Positions 24,507-32,655 of a stretch of 64,000 bases of DNA are shown here, piece by piece. The notes under the pieces were generated by a model. The model ran no database searches. It saw nothing but the letters and a program-made list of their open reading frames with translations, and was not told the origin of the DNA. Source of the DNA: Shewanella glacialipiscicola. GTDB lineage: Bacteria; Pseudomonadota; Gammaproteobacteria; Enterobacterales; Shewanellaceae. The position numbers and the translations under genes were made by a program. Position 1 is the first letter of the stretch; every line of letters begins with the position of its first letter. The stretch is from the NCBI RefSeq assembly GCF_023283485.1, contig NZ_JAKILU010000004.1:124001-188000 (forward strand). Reading direction: 5' to 3'.

Positions 24507-27359
24507 TTAGGCTTTGCTGATTTGGCACAAGCTGGACTTAGTTTCTTGCATCTGAGTCACAACGTCGTAGCCATAAGTTAAAATGGTGTTTGCGGATTCA
24601 CCGATCACGTAAGGTACTGTGCCTTCGGGATAGTTTTTCGCGAGGCTTTCGCCCTCAAACACACCAGCAAAGTGGTATGGCATAAAACATTCACCGGCGA
24701 TTACACGCGGTGTCACCATAGCCTTAACCGTAATTTTGGCGCCCTCTGGACCATGTACAAAAACGTCATCGCCATCACGGATCCCGCGGTCTGCCGCATC
24801 GGCTGGGCTGATTTCGATAAACATTTCTTGTTGCAGTTCAGCAAGCCAAGGGTTAGAACGAGATTCTTCACCGCCGCCTTCATATTCCACCAAGCGACCA
24901 GATGTCAGCGCCAGTGGGAAGTCTTTAGCAAAGTCTTTGTCCTGAATTGACTTATACAGTGTCGGTAGACGTGCAACCATACGGTCTTCGTAGGTGGGGT
25001 ACTTAGCGACTAAGTCACGACGAGGAGTGTAAAGTGGCTCACGATGTTTCGGAATATCATCTGGGAATGTCCAAACGATACAACGTGCTTTAGCGTTACC
25101 ATAAGGGATACAACCGTGTTTGATTGCCACACGTTGAATACCACCAGAAATATCAGTTTTCCAGTTTTTGCCTTCAGCGTGTTTCTTCTCGTTTTCGGTT
25201 AAGTCATCCCACCAACCCAATTGCTTAAGCATATCGGCGGTAAATTCTGGATAGCCGTCTTGGATTTCGCTGTCCTTAGAGAAAGAACCTTCGGCAAGAA
25301 TATTGACGCCATCGTGCTCAACACCGTAACGGGCGCGGAAGTTACCACCACCGTCTTTAACATGTTTCGCTTCGTTATACAGAATCTGGGTGCCGGGATG
25401 TTTCATCTCTGGCGTGCCCCAACAAGGCCAAGGTAAGCCATAGGTTTCGCCTTTGGCTGGACCACCAGGTGCTTGTAAGCTGTTGACATCGAAAGTGCCC
25501 CAGTTTTCTTGGTGCATTTTCAAACGCTCAGGGCTTTGACCGGTGTAACCCACTGTCCACATACCCGTGTTGAACTCGCGGGTAATGTCTTCAATTAAAG
25601 GTTCTTCGCCATTGACTTTGATGTGTTTAAACATCTCTTGGTCGATACCGATTTTTTTAGCCAGTTTGTACATGATCACGTGATCAGGTAGCGACTCAAA
25701 CAAAGGTTCAATAACCTTTGAACGCCACTGGATTGAGCGGTTAGTGGCAGAGACCGAACCATAGGTTTCAAACTGCGTTGCCGCAGGTAACAGATACACG
25801 CCGTCCTGACGCTGGTGCATAACACCCGCCATCGTTGGGAATGGGTCGACGACTACAACAGTGTCCATTTTGTTCAGGGCCTCACGCACTTCACGACCAC
25901 GGGTTTCAGTGTTAACCGATTGCCCCCAGAAGAACGCTAGACGAATATTGTCTTTTTGGGCGATTTTGGCTTTGTCTTCTAACACACCATCGTGCCAGCG
26001 AGAACAAGGGATACCCGTAGACGTTTGTGGGCTTTGGCCTAAGTATTCACCTTGATCAAAACGAGCCGCAACCCACTTAGGATCGAGATCCCACACATTA
26101 GTCCAGTGAGCCCATGCGCCAGTGGTTAAGCCGTAGTAACCGGGTAAGTTATCGAATAACAAACCAAAGTCAGTTGCGCCCTGTACGTTATCGTGACCAC
26201 GCAGAATGTTAGTGCCGCCACCAGAAACGCCCATGTTGCCAAGGGCTAACTGTAAAATACAGTATGCACGAGTATTGGAGTTACCGACGTGATGCTGGGT
26301 TCCACCCATACACCAAACGATAGTACCGGGTTTAGTTTCGGCCATCATTTTAGCCACACGATACATTTGTGCTTTAGGTACACCGACAACCAGTTCAACT
26401 TCTTCTGGCGTGTACTTTTTAACTTCTTCGCGGATACGCTCTAAGCCATAAACACGCTTTTTGATAAACTCTTTATCTTCCCAACCGTTTTCAAAGATAT
26501 GCCATAACAGACCATAAATGAATGGAATATCGGTACCTGGACGGATATGCACGTACTCGTCAGATTTCGCTGCAGTACGGGTGAAACGTGGATCAACAAC
26601 AATAATTTTTGCGCCGCGTTCTTTGGCAATCAAAAAGTGTTGCATCGCGACTGGGTGTGCTTCACTAGGGTTTGAACCTATAAACATGATGCATTTAGAG
26701 TTGCGAACATCATTTAAAGAGTTAGTTTGCGCACCGTAGCCCCAAGTGTTAGCAACACCGGCTACCGTGGTAGAGTGACAAATACGGGCTGAATGGTCGA
26801 CGTTGTTCGTGCCCCACAGTGCCGCAAATTTGCGATATAAATAAGCTTGTTCGTTAGAAAACTTAGCGCTACCCATAAAGTAAACTGAATCTGGGCCTGA
26901 CTCTTGACGAATCATGTCCATCTTGTCGCCAACTTCATTAATAGCTTGATCCCAAGAGATCTTTTTCCACTTACCGCCTTCTAACTTCATCGGATATTTT
27001 AGGCGTTTTTCGCCATGGCCATGCTCACGCAGTGCCGCACCTTTCGCGCAGTGTCCACCTTGGTTAAAGGGATGGTCAAATGCCGGTTCTTGGCCTGTCC
27101 ACACGCCGTTTTGTACTTCTGCATAGACACCACAGCCTACGGCGCAGTGAGAACAGATAGTACGTTTAACTTCGGTAGGAACATTATGGCCTATGTCTTC
27201 TTGGGCTTGTGCTTTACGCATCATGCCTGTACCCAGCATGGACGCCGCAGCGATTCCACCTGTGGCAAGACCTGCCGATTTCAAGAACTGACGACGGTTG
27301 AGACCCAGTGCTGACGCTGTAGAGCCGACAACCTGGTCTGTTTTGCGGGTTAATCGCAT
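24507..27359 (-). CDS. fdhA: Formate dehydrogenase molybdopterin (alpha) subunit, copy 2
   Basis: Catalytic subunit of 950 residues with a Tat signal (NRRQFLKSAG), CSHCAVGC...GGHCAKG Fe-S motif and the same SARICHSTTVAG active-site Cys (TGT codon). I place the start at the ATG at 27359, which has AGGAG 6 bases before it; an in-frame GTG lies directly upstream. It is highly similar to copy 1 along its whole length. At DNA level 68 bases around the active-site Cys are identical in the two copies. It oxidises formate in the periplasm with FdhB and FdhC. Confidence 0.95.
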   Translation of the reverse strand: MRLTRKTDQVVGSTASALGLNRRQFLKSAGLATGGIAAASMLGTGMMRKAQAQEDIGHNVPTEVKRTICSHCAVGCGVYAEVQNGVWTGQEPAFDHPFNQGGHCAKGAALREHGHGEKRLKYPMKLEGGKWKKISWDQAINEVGDKMDMIRQESGPDSVYFMGSAKFSNEQAYLYRKFAALWGTNNVDHSARICHSTTVAGVANTWGYGAQTNSLNDVRNSKCIMFIGSNPSEAHPVAMQHFLIAKERGAKIIVVDPRFTRTAAKSDEYVHIRPGTDIPFIYGLLWHIFENGWEDKEFIKKRVYGLERIREEVKKYTPEEVELVVGVPKAQMYRVAKMMAETKPGTIVWCMGGTQHHVGNSNTRAYCILQLALGNMGVSGGGTNILRGHDNVQGATDFGLLFDNLPGYYGLTTGAWAHWTNVWDLDPKWVAARFDQGEYLGQSPQTSTGIPCSRWHDGVLEDKAKIAQKDNIRLAFFWGQSVNTETRGREVREALNKMDTVVVVDPFPTMAGVMHQRQDGVYLLPAATQFETYGSVSATNRSIQWRSKVIEPLFESLPDHVIMYKLAKKIGIDQEMFKHIKVNGEEPLIEDITREFNTGMWTVGYTGQSPERLKMHQENWGTFDVNSLQAPGGPAKGETYGLPWPCWGTPEMKHPGTQILYNEAKHVKDGGGNFRARYGVEHDGVNILAEGSFSKDSEIQDGYPEFTADMLKQLGWWDDLTENEKKHAEGKNWKTDISGGIQRVAIKHGCIPYGNAKARCIVWTFPDDIPKHREPLYTPRRDLVAKYPTYEDRMVARLPTLYKSIQDKDFAKDFPLALTSGRLVEYEGGGEESRSNPWLAELQQEMFIEISPADAADRGIRDGDDVFVHGPEGAKITVKAMVTPRVIAGECFMPYHFAGVFEGESLAKNYPEGTVPYVIGESANTILTYGYDVVTQMQETKSSLCQISKA

Positions 27360-27374
27360 CACACTCTCCTTTGG

Positions 27375-27572
27375 TTAGTTATTTAGCGACGCATAATAGT
27401 GACGAATATGCTCGGTTTCGCGGTAGTTTTCACTCTTTGGCTCTACGGTTGCTGCCGTTTTTGTCGAGGCAAGTGCCTGACTACTTACGGTAACCACTGC
27501 GCCTGCCGCACTGCCTAACGCCAATGCTTTTAGCAATTGACGACGACCGATATCGGAAGCTGGCTTCTTCAT
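27375..27572 (-). CDS. fdhX: Small Tat-signal protein associated with formate dehydrogenase, copy 2
   Basis: Protein of 65 residues with the Tat motif DIGRRQLLKALALGS and a short mature part ending NYRETEHIRHYYASLNN, parallel to the cluster 1 copy. It lies 15 bases upstream of fdhA. The function is unproven (see findings). Confidence 0.85.
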   Translation of the reverse strand: MKKPASDIGRRQLLKALALGSAAGAVVTVSSQALASTKTAATVEPKSENYRETEHIRHYYASLNN

Positions 27573-27653
27573 AGTGTCTCCTTGTTACTGGATTAAAATG
27601 GCACAAACATCGACCACTTCGGTATTGTGAAAGCCTAAGCTTTCGTTATTTTA

Positions 27654-27681
27654 ATGAAGGTAAGCATGTACTTACCTTCAT
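27654..27681. terminator. 11-bp inverted repeat between fdhT and fdhX
   Basis: ATGAAGGTAAG/CTTACCTTCAT is a perfect stem with a 6-nt loop, 32 bases after the fdhT stop. On the - strand it is followed only by TAAAATAACG, so it is a weak terminator, attenuator or processing hairpin that may set different levels for the accessory genes and fdhXABC. The 140-base gap probably also holds a promoter. Confidence 0.5.
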
Positions 27682-27712
27682 CGTTTGAACTTATGCAGCT
27701 CTTAGCTGATCA

Positions 27713-28390
27713 TTAATTCACTAAATCTACTTTTTTCGCTAAATCGCTGGTGGCGGGTTGTAAGTCAGCACTACCGGGGCAATTAACGGGAATATCTAAG
27801 CTCAATTGCTCAAAGGCATTGGCTTCCATCTCAAAAAAGGCTTTGGCCAGTTGTGCGACGGTTGCGTAAAAAGCCGCGCTTGGCGCTTTGGCTAAATTAT
27901 CGCAGAAACGACCAATCCAGCTACCAATATGGCGTTGATAGAAGGCGAGTTGGCGATAACTTGGCGCCTCTAAAATCAGAACACCCATGACTTCACACAA
28001 GGCGGCAACGTGATCCTCAGGCTCTTTCACGTTATCTTCACGTTCAAAACCTAGTTGTATTAGGTCTTGGCGCAGCAATGCCAGTGGTTTATCCATTAAT
28101 GAGCCAGTCATAAACCAGCTACCGTAGGGCAGGATTTCACCGCAACCTACGCCGAGAAATAGGTTAAAATACTCGTCTTCTAGCTGGTCACTGTTAAACT
28201 GCTGGGCGGCAAGTTGGAGTGATAACCAGGCCTTGGTCATCTCGTTGTCTTCGTTGTCATCGATTTCAAGTGTGATCAAAAACTGCAGCAGTTCAGGACT
28301 CGGCTGACGGCGCAACAGGGCGGCAAACAGTTGATAGATATCTGCTCTCAACTGATCGTTTTCTGAAACTTGTCTTACTGATTCGGTCAT
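27713..28390 (-). CDS. fdhT: TorD/DmsD-family chaperone for formate dehydrogenase
   Basis: All-helical TorD/NarJ-type chaperone of 225 residues (signs: LRADIYQLFAALLRRQP, DEYFNLFLGVGCGEILPYGSWFMTGSLMDKPLALLRQDL, PEDHVAALCEVM). Such proteins bind the Tat signal of molybdoenzymes and hold the apoenzyme for cofactor insertion, so its client is likely FdhA. I take the ATG at 28390; the longer frame would run into the upstream gene, and this start leaves a 10-base gap after it. Cytoplasmic. Confidence 0.87.
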   Translation of the reverse strand: MTESVRQVSENDQLRADIYQLFAALLRRQPSPELLQFLITLEIDDNEDNEMTKAWLSLQLAAQQFNSDQLEDEYFNLFLGVGCGEILPYGSWFMTGSLMDKPLALLRQDLIQLGFEREDNVKEPEDHVAALCEVMGVLILEAPSYRQLAFYQRHIGSWIGRFCDNLAKAPSAAFYATVAQLAKAFFEMEANAFEQLSLDIPVNCPGSADLQPATSDLAKKVDLVN

Positions 28391-28400
28391 TGCGGATCTC

Positions 28401-30062
28401 TTATCGAAGTTGCTTTTCAGGATCTTGAAGAATGTCTTCAAACATGTCTTTTACCCGGCAGTCACCGCACATTTTCAAGCGTTCAATATTGGCAGAAAAT
28501 GCACTGTGCGCGCCGACCATATCCAGCATCCGATGCACCATAGATTGGGTCGCAAAAGCAGAGCCGCAGCGAATACATTCGAAGGGGGCTTCTTCTTTTA
28601 GGGTGTGTTGTTGCTGACGAACGGTTTTATCAAAATTAATTTGTGGGATTAGGCTAATCACTTTTTCAGGGCAGGCCGCCTCACATAAACCGCATTGCAC
28701 GCAGTTTTGTTCAATAAAATAGAGCGCAGGTTTGTCACCACCATCTTGTAATGCCACAGTGGGGCAAATTGCCACGCAGGACATACACAGTGTGCACTTT
28801 TCTACATTTACACTGACTTTGCCAAAGGGAATATTATTGAGGCTTAGGCAAGTATCGATTTCGCCCGCTTGGCTATTGAGGTGATCTATTGCTTCAAATA
28901 ACGTGTTGCGCTTAGTGGTCGATGCAAACGCTGCGGGCACAATCACTGGCCAATCTAAGCTGATATCGAGCATCGATGACAAGTCGTTAAGCATGCTTGG
29001 GTCGATAAGGCTGATGCGTTGTGGCTGGCCCATTTCATCTAAAATACTGTTGGCTAATGAAAGCTCACCTTTAAGCATTTGCGTGAGTGTGGGGGCGGTG
29101 GCATCCGTGTTAAGGATAAGCACTTGGCGCGCGCCCCAAGCGAGTACCGACATCCAGTGATCTATGCTGGCAACGGTAATTTCTTCAAGACCAACGGGGA
29201 TAATATCTCCCGCTAAATTTTCAGTAATAAAATCAGCGCCGATAGCATTGTCGTGGAATAAAATCACGGGTGCTGTTTGAGCCTGTTCGCGAAAGCGACT
29301 GACCACTTTGTTGAGGTATGAATACAGGGCTTGTGGCGTTGGTAAATCGTAACTAATCGCACCCGTTGGGCACGCGCTGCTACAGCTACCTGCGCCGTGG
29401 CAAAGATACGGGTCTATTTCAATTTTTTTAGCAACGCTGCTGATAGCATCTGCTGGGCAAAAATTAAGGCAGCGATTACAACCGTTGATACCGTTACGGT
29501 CATGGGCGCATAAATCTGCGTTGATTTTTACGTAACGGGGTTTATCAAATTGACCGATAAAGTCTGGGATTTGTGCCAGTGCATCGTCGAGTTTTGCCGC
29601 ATCTTGGCCGACATAGAAATATCCAGGTGGCAGCATTTCTAAATTCAAACAGGCAGTGCTACTTAAATCGAGCACGATATCGAAGTGGGGTTTACGAATC
29701 GACACCACGCTGAGCTCAGCCGCGCCATTTTCATGTTCTACACTGACTTGAAATTGGCCTAAAAAGCCTTTTACGCCAATGAGTTTGTTGTAGTAGCTTT
29801 CGACGTCAGTGGCAGCGGCCATTACGCGCTCAAGGTGGTCTTCATCTTGGTTGGTAATGGCTTCATTGGCCAAAATTACGCGCTGCGTCATAGTGGACAA
29901 TTTGTCCGCCGCGAGGCGGGCTAAGTCTTCTGGGCCGATAATGAGGACATTGCCTTCGGTGGTGTAGCTGACGGTTGGCGGGATCAGATTCTGTAGCATC
30001 TGAGTTTGCGCTAACACCTGTTGTCGCGTTTGTTTTAACGCTTCTTGGTTATGACTGGTCAT
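28401..30062 (-). CDS. Multi-cluster 4Fe-4S protein of the formate dehydrogenase locus
   Basis: Cytoplasmic protein of 553 residues without signal or membrane segments. Cysteine motifs: a ferredoxin-like pair about 180-240 (CNRCLNFCPADAI; CHGAGSCSSACPTGAI), a second pair about 425-480 (CTLCMSCVAICP; CVQCGLCEAACPEKVI) and two isolated CxxC sets near the C-terminus (CIRCG, CGDC), suggesting at least four [4Fe-4S] clusters and possibly a zinc or Fe-S site. The middle resembles a NAD/HdrA-like region. The exact role is unknown; an electron donor or assembly factor for FDH maturation is inferred from position. ATG at 30062 is preceded by an in-frame TTG. Confidence 0.8.
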   Translation of the reverse strand: MTSHNQEALKQTRQQVLAQTQMLQNLIPPTVSYTTEGNVLIIGPEDLARLAADKLSTMTQRVILANEAITNQDEDHLERVMAAATDVESYYNKLIGVKGFLGQFQVSVEHENGAAELSVVSIRKPHFDIVLDLSSTACLNLEMLPPGYFYVGQDAAKLDDALAQIPDFIGQFDKPRYVKINADLCAHDRNGINGCNRCLNFCPADAISSVAKKIEIDPYLCHGAGSCSSACPTGAISYDLPTPQALYSYLNKVVSRFREQAQTAPVILFHDNAIGADFITENLAGDIIPVGLEEITVASIDHWMSVLAWGARQVLILNTDATAPTLTQMLKGELSLANSILDEMGQPQRISLIDPSMLNDLSSMLDISLDWPVIVPAAFASTTKRNTLFEAIDHLNSQAGEIDTCLSLNNIPFGKVSVNVEKCTLCMSCVAICPTVALQDGGDKPALYFIEQNCVQCGLCEAACPEKVISLIPQINFDKTVRQQQHTLKEEAPFECIRCGSAFATQSMVHRMLDMVGAHSAFSANIERLKMCGDCRVKDMFEDILQDPEKQLR

Positions 30063-30252
30063 CAAATTGAGTGCTCACATTGCGTTTTTGAACAGTACGT
30101 TGGCTGTTTCTTGTTTTACTGTATCTGGGCAGATTTAGGCGGTTGGTAATAACTAAGTCATTGCCTTTTCTGCTTTTATCTAAGCTTATCTAGTGCTTAG
30201 TACAGCAATTCACATACCAAGGTTACGGACATTAAAATTAGGTAAACTGACG

Positions 30253-30930
30253 TTAAACAACTCGAGTATGGACCTGAGCTAGCGGCTCTGGTTCATTTTG
30301 GGATAGGTCATCAGCCTCTCCATCCAAATTGTCCGTTATTGGCTCTGCAGCCAATTCAGTTTCGACTTCATTTGTTTTTACTTCGCTAACATCAAGATTA
30401 GTTGATTGTTCAGTGTCTGCAGCGTGTTTAGCTAAGACTGACTCTTCATCCGCTGCTTCACTCTCTTTAGTGATATAGCGGAAGACTTTTTTCGCTAATT
30501 CGGCTGAGACTTCTGGGCTGAGTTTAGGTTGATTACTATAATCGAGGGCATATTCTAAAAGCCCATCTATCTCATTGAAATGAGGTTGTTTCCACAGTGC
30601 ACGTAACGCTGCGGACTTAGCCGCAGGATCGACATTCTCCCCCATAAAACGGGCAAAGCTACCACCAATTTCAATCTCGTCAGGGTTAGGTAAATCCGCT
30701 GCGGTAAGTATGCGGTTTGGATCGTCATTTTCTGCGGGATGAACCTCAGTTATCGCTTCAGTAGCTTGAGTCGATTCTGCTAAGACTGTTTCATCAACTT
30801 TATTAATCGCGTGTGCTTGTTGAGGCGTAGTTTGCCCTTGCGTGTCTAGTGCTTCTTCTGCTGCAACTTGTTCGCGGCGTTGGTTCCAGCGGCTTAATAA
30901 TCCGCCAGCTTTTGGGGTCGGTTGAGGCAT
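30253..30930 (-). CDS. DUF3306 family protein
   Basis: Protein of 225 residues with a recognisable N-terminal DUF3306 core: LLSRWNQRREQV, then LTAADLPNPDEIEIGGSFARFMGENVDPAAKSAALRALWKQPHFNEIDGLLEYALDYS. The C-terminal half is acidic and low complexity. No catalytic motifs are visible. The family is known from formate dehydrogenase loci, next to DUF3305, and its role is undefined. Its start overlaps the DUF3305 stop by one base (TAATG). Confidence 0.85.
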   Translation of the reverse strand: MPQPTPKAGGLLSRWNQRREQVAAEEALDTQGQTTPQQAHAINKVDETVLAESTQATEAITEVHPAENDDPNRILTAADLPNPDEIEIGGSFARFMGENVDPAAKSAALRALWKQPHFNEIDGLLEYALDYSNQPKLSPEVSAELAKKVFRYITKESEAADEESVLAKHAADTEQSTNLDVSEVKTNEVETELAAEPITDNLDGEADDLSQNEPEPLAQVHTRVV

Positions 30931-31394
30931 TAATCCCTCCGAAGTGGATCGTGACTAGGGCCTTGATTTCTACGGCCATCGACATGCTTACGGCGATGAG
31001 CAGCGATTTCAACTTCGCCATACTGAGTGATAAAGGCTTCAATCCAACAAGCAATAGCTTTTGGCATCAATAGGTTGATGACTGGCGTGTTGCCTTCAAG
31101 ACAACCAGCGGCAACGTTTTGATCTGCCGACAGTAATGCGGGCACCCAAGTATTATCAACCGTTTCATCGCACACTAAATACAGCATAGGATTATCTAAA
31201 TCGATATTAAGGCGGTAGCTGGCGCGTTCATCTTTATGCAATTCGAGTAGCACTAAGGTTGCACCATCGGGGGCTGGGTGGGTGGCGGGCAGCAGATGTT
31301 CAATTTCCCATTGTACCGAAGTCCAGCGGCCAACGAGTTTCTCTACTTTTCTGAGTGAAACGTACATGGGCCAAACACTTGTTGTATGTTGCAT
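30930..31394 (-). CDS. DUF3305 family protein
   Basis: Protein of 154 residues, cytoplasmic, starting TTSVWPMYVSLRKVEKLVGRWTSVQWEIEHLLPA, typical of DUF3305. First gene of the leftward operon DUF3305-DUF3306-(187 bases)-4Fe-4S protein-fdhT, divergent from fdhD. The function is unknown; co-occurrence with FDH suggests maturation. Confidence 0.85.
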   Translation of the reverse strand: MQHTTSVWPMYVSLRKVEKLVGRWTSVQWEIEHLLPATHPAPDGATLVLLELHKDERASYRLNIDLDNPMLYLVCDETVDNTWVPALLSADQNVAAGCLEGNTPVINLLMPKAIACWIEAFITQYGEVEIAAHRRKHVDGRRNQGPSHDPLRRD

Positions 31395-31695
31395 TATCTC
31401 TCCGTCTCAGCCGTGTTGATGGGCGAACCGTTGATTTTACGGATCGGTGTAACCAATCAATTGTAATAAATAGTCACTGCAATATTGATGCCATTAAATG
31501 GGGGGTATTTGTTTGAGCTGGATCATCAAAAACCGCTTTAAAATGGGACATTTTGTCCTGCCTTTGGTTTTGTTTGGGACATAAAAGGGCTAATGAAAAA
31601 TCAGTTCTGCGGCAGATCACGCATTTAAAGCTGAGTTTTATACCTAGGTACAAATATTGCTATGCTCAGGCCATCACTCGCCAAGCGGTAGCATT
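31395..31695. promoter_or_regulatory. Divergent promoter region between DUF3305 operon and fdhD
   Basis: Palindromes: GGACA-TTT-TGTCC at 31546-31558, with a further TGGGACAT at 31575-31582 repeating 31544-31551 at a 31-base interval; and the perfect decamer TACCTAGGTA at 31641-31650. A weak TGA-N6-TCA element (31514-31525) resembles half of a CRP site. These are candidates for regulation of the FDH accessory genes, perhaps by the HTH/periplasmic-binding-like regulator downstream. Confidence 0.45.
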
Positions 31696-32586
31696 ATGAC
31701 TTTGGAAAACACCATGGGCACAGATAAAGTAGTAACGACAGCTCACCCCAATCAGAAGCCTTTGCATCAATGTTCCTTTGTAAGAACTCAAGCTGAAGTG
31801 CCGTTAACCATTGCCGTAAAAGCGGTGAATGAAGCAGGCGAAGTGTTAGATAAATTTGTTGCCTGTGAGCGTCCGCTTACTGTGTACTTAAACTGGCGGC
31901 CAATAGTGACACTGATGACACTCGGCGCTAAACCTGAATCACTGGCGTTAGGTTATCTTAAAAATCAGGGGTTTATTTCGGATGTAAGTCTGCTTGATTC
32001 TGTGATTGTAGATTGGGATGTGAGTTCTGCCGCTGTGGTCACCCGCGAGCAAACGGCTGATCTAGATGAAAAACTGTCTGAAAAAACGGTGACGTCAGGC
32101 TGTGGTCAGGGCACGGTATATGGCAGTTTTATGCAGGGTTTAGAGGATATCAAATTACCCACACCTAGCCTAAAACAAAGCACGCTTTATAGCTTATTAA
32201 AAAATATTAACGACTATAACGAAACCTATAAAAATGCCGGTGCTGTTCATGGCTGTGGCTTGTGTGAGGCCGATAAAATTATGGCCTTCGTTGAAGATGT
32301 GGGTCGACATAATGCAGTTGATACCTTGGCTGGTGATATGTGGTTAACGCAGGACCGAGGTGACAATAAGATTTTTTATACTACCGGTCGTTTAACCTCG
32401 GAAATGGTGATTAAAGTCGCCAAGATGGGCATTCCACTTTTATTATCGCGAAGCGGTGTGACTCAAATGGGTTTAGCGTTGGCGCAGCAGTTAGGGATTA
32501 CCATTATTGCCCGTGCTAAAGGCCGACACTTTTTGGTGTATCACGGTAGCGAAAATCTTGAGTTCGATGTCAATACCACCGTTTAG
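31696..32586 (+). CDS. fdhD: FdhD, formate dehydrogenase accessory sulfurtransferase
   Basis: FdhD receives sulfur from the cysteine desulfurase IscS and transfers it to the Mo cofactor of FDH, without which FDH is inactive. The protein has 296 residues from the ATG at 31696 (a longer TTG frame is unconvincing). Family blocks: ERPLTVYLNW, LTLGAKPESLALGYLKNQGFI, VEDVGRHNAVDTLAG, FYTTGRLTSEMVIKVAKMGIPLLLSRSGVT. The usual CxxC is here CGQG (Cys136 only), while CGLC (Cys187, Cys190) lies just before EDVGRHN; see findings. Divergent from the DUF3305 operon; a regulator follows 70 bases downstream. Confidence 0.9.
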   Translation: MTLENTMGTDKVVTTAHPNQKPLHQCSFVRTQAEVPLTIAVKAVNEAGEVLDKFVACERPLTVYLNWRPIVTLMTLGAKPESLALGYLKNQGFISDVSLLDSVIVDWDVSSAAVVTREQTADLDEKLSEKTVTSGCGQGTVYGSFMQGLEDIKLPTPSLKQSTLYSLLKNINDYNETYKNAGAVHGCGLCEADKIMAFVEDVGRHNAVDTLAGDMWLTQDRGDNKIFYTTGRLTSEMVIKVAKMGIPLLLSRSGVTQMGLALAQQLGITIIARAKGRHFLVYHGSENLEFDVNTTV

Positions 32587-32655
32587 AACGCGATTGTTAC
32601 GAAGGTAGCGACGACGATTTACACGCAAAAATGGATAATAAAACAAGGAAAGCAG

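Noticed and set aside
17696..27572. Composite transposon as the source of the fdh duplication
   Set aside because: No transposase, terminal inverted repeats or target duplications are visible at the cluster borders.
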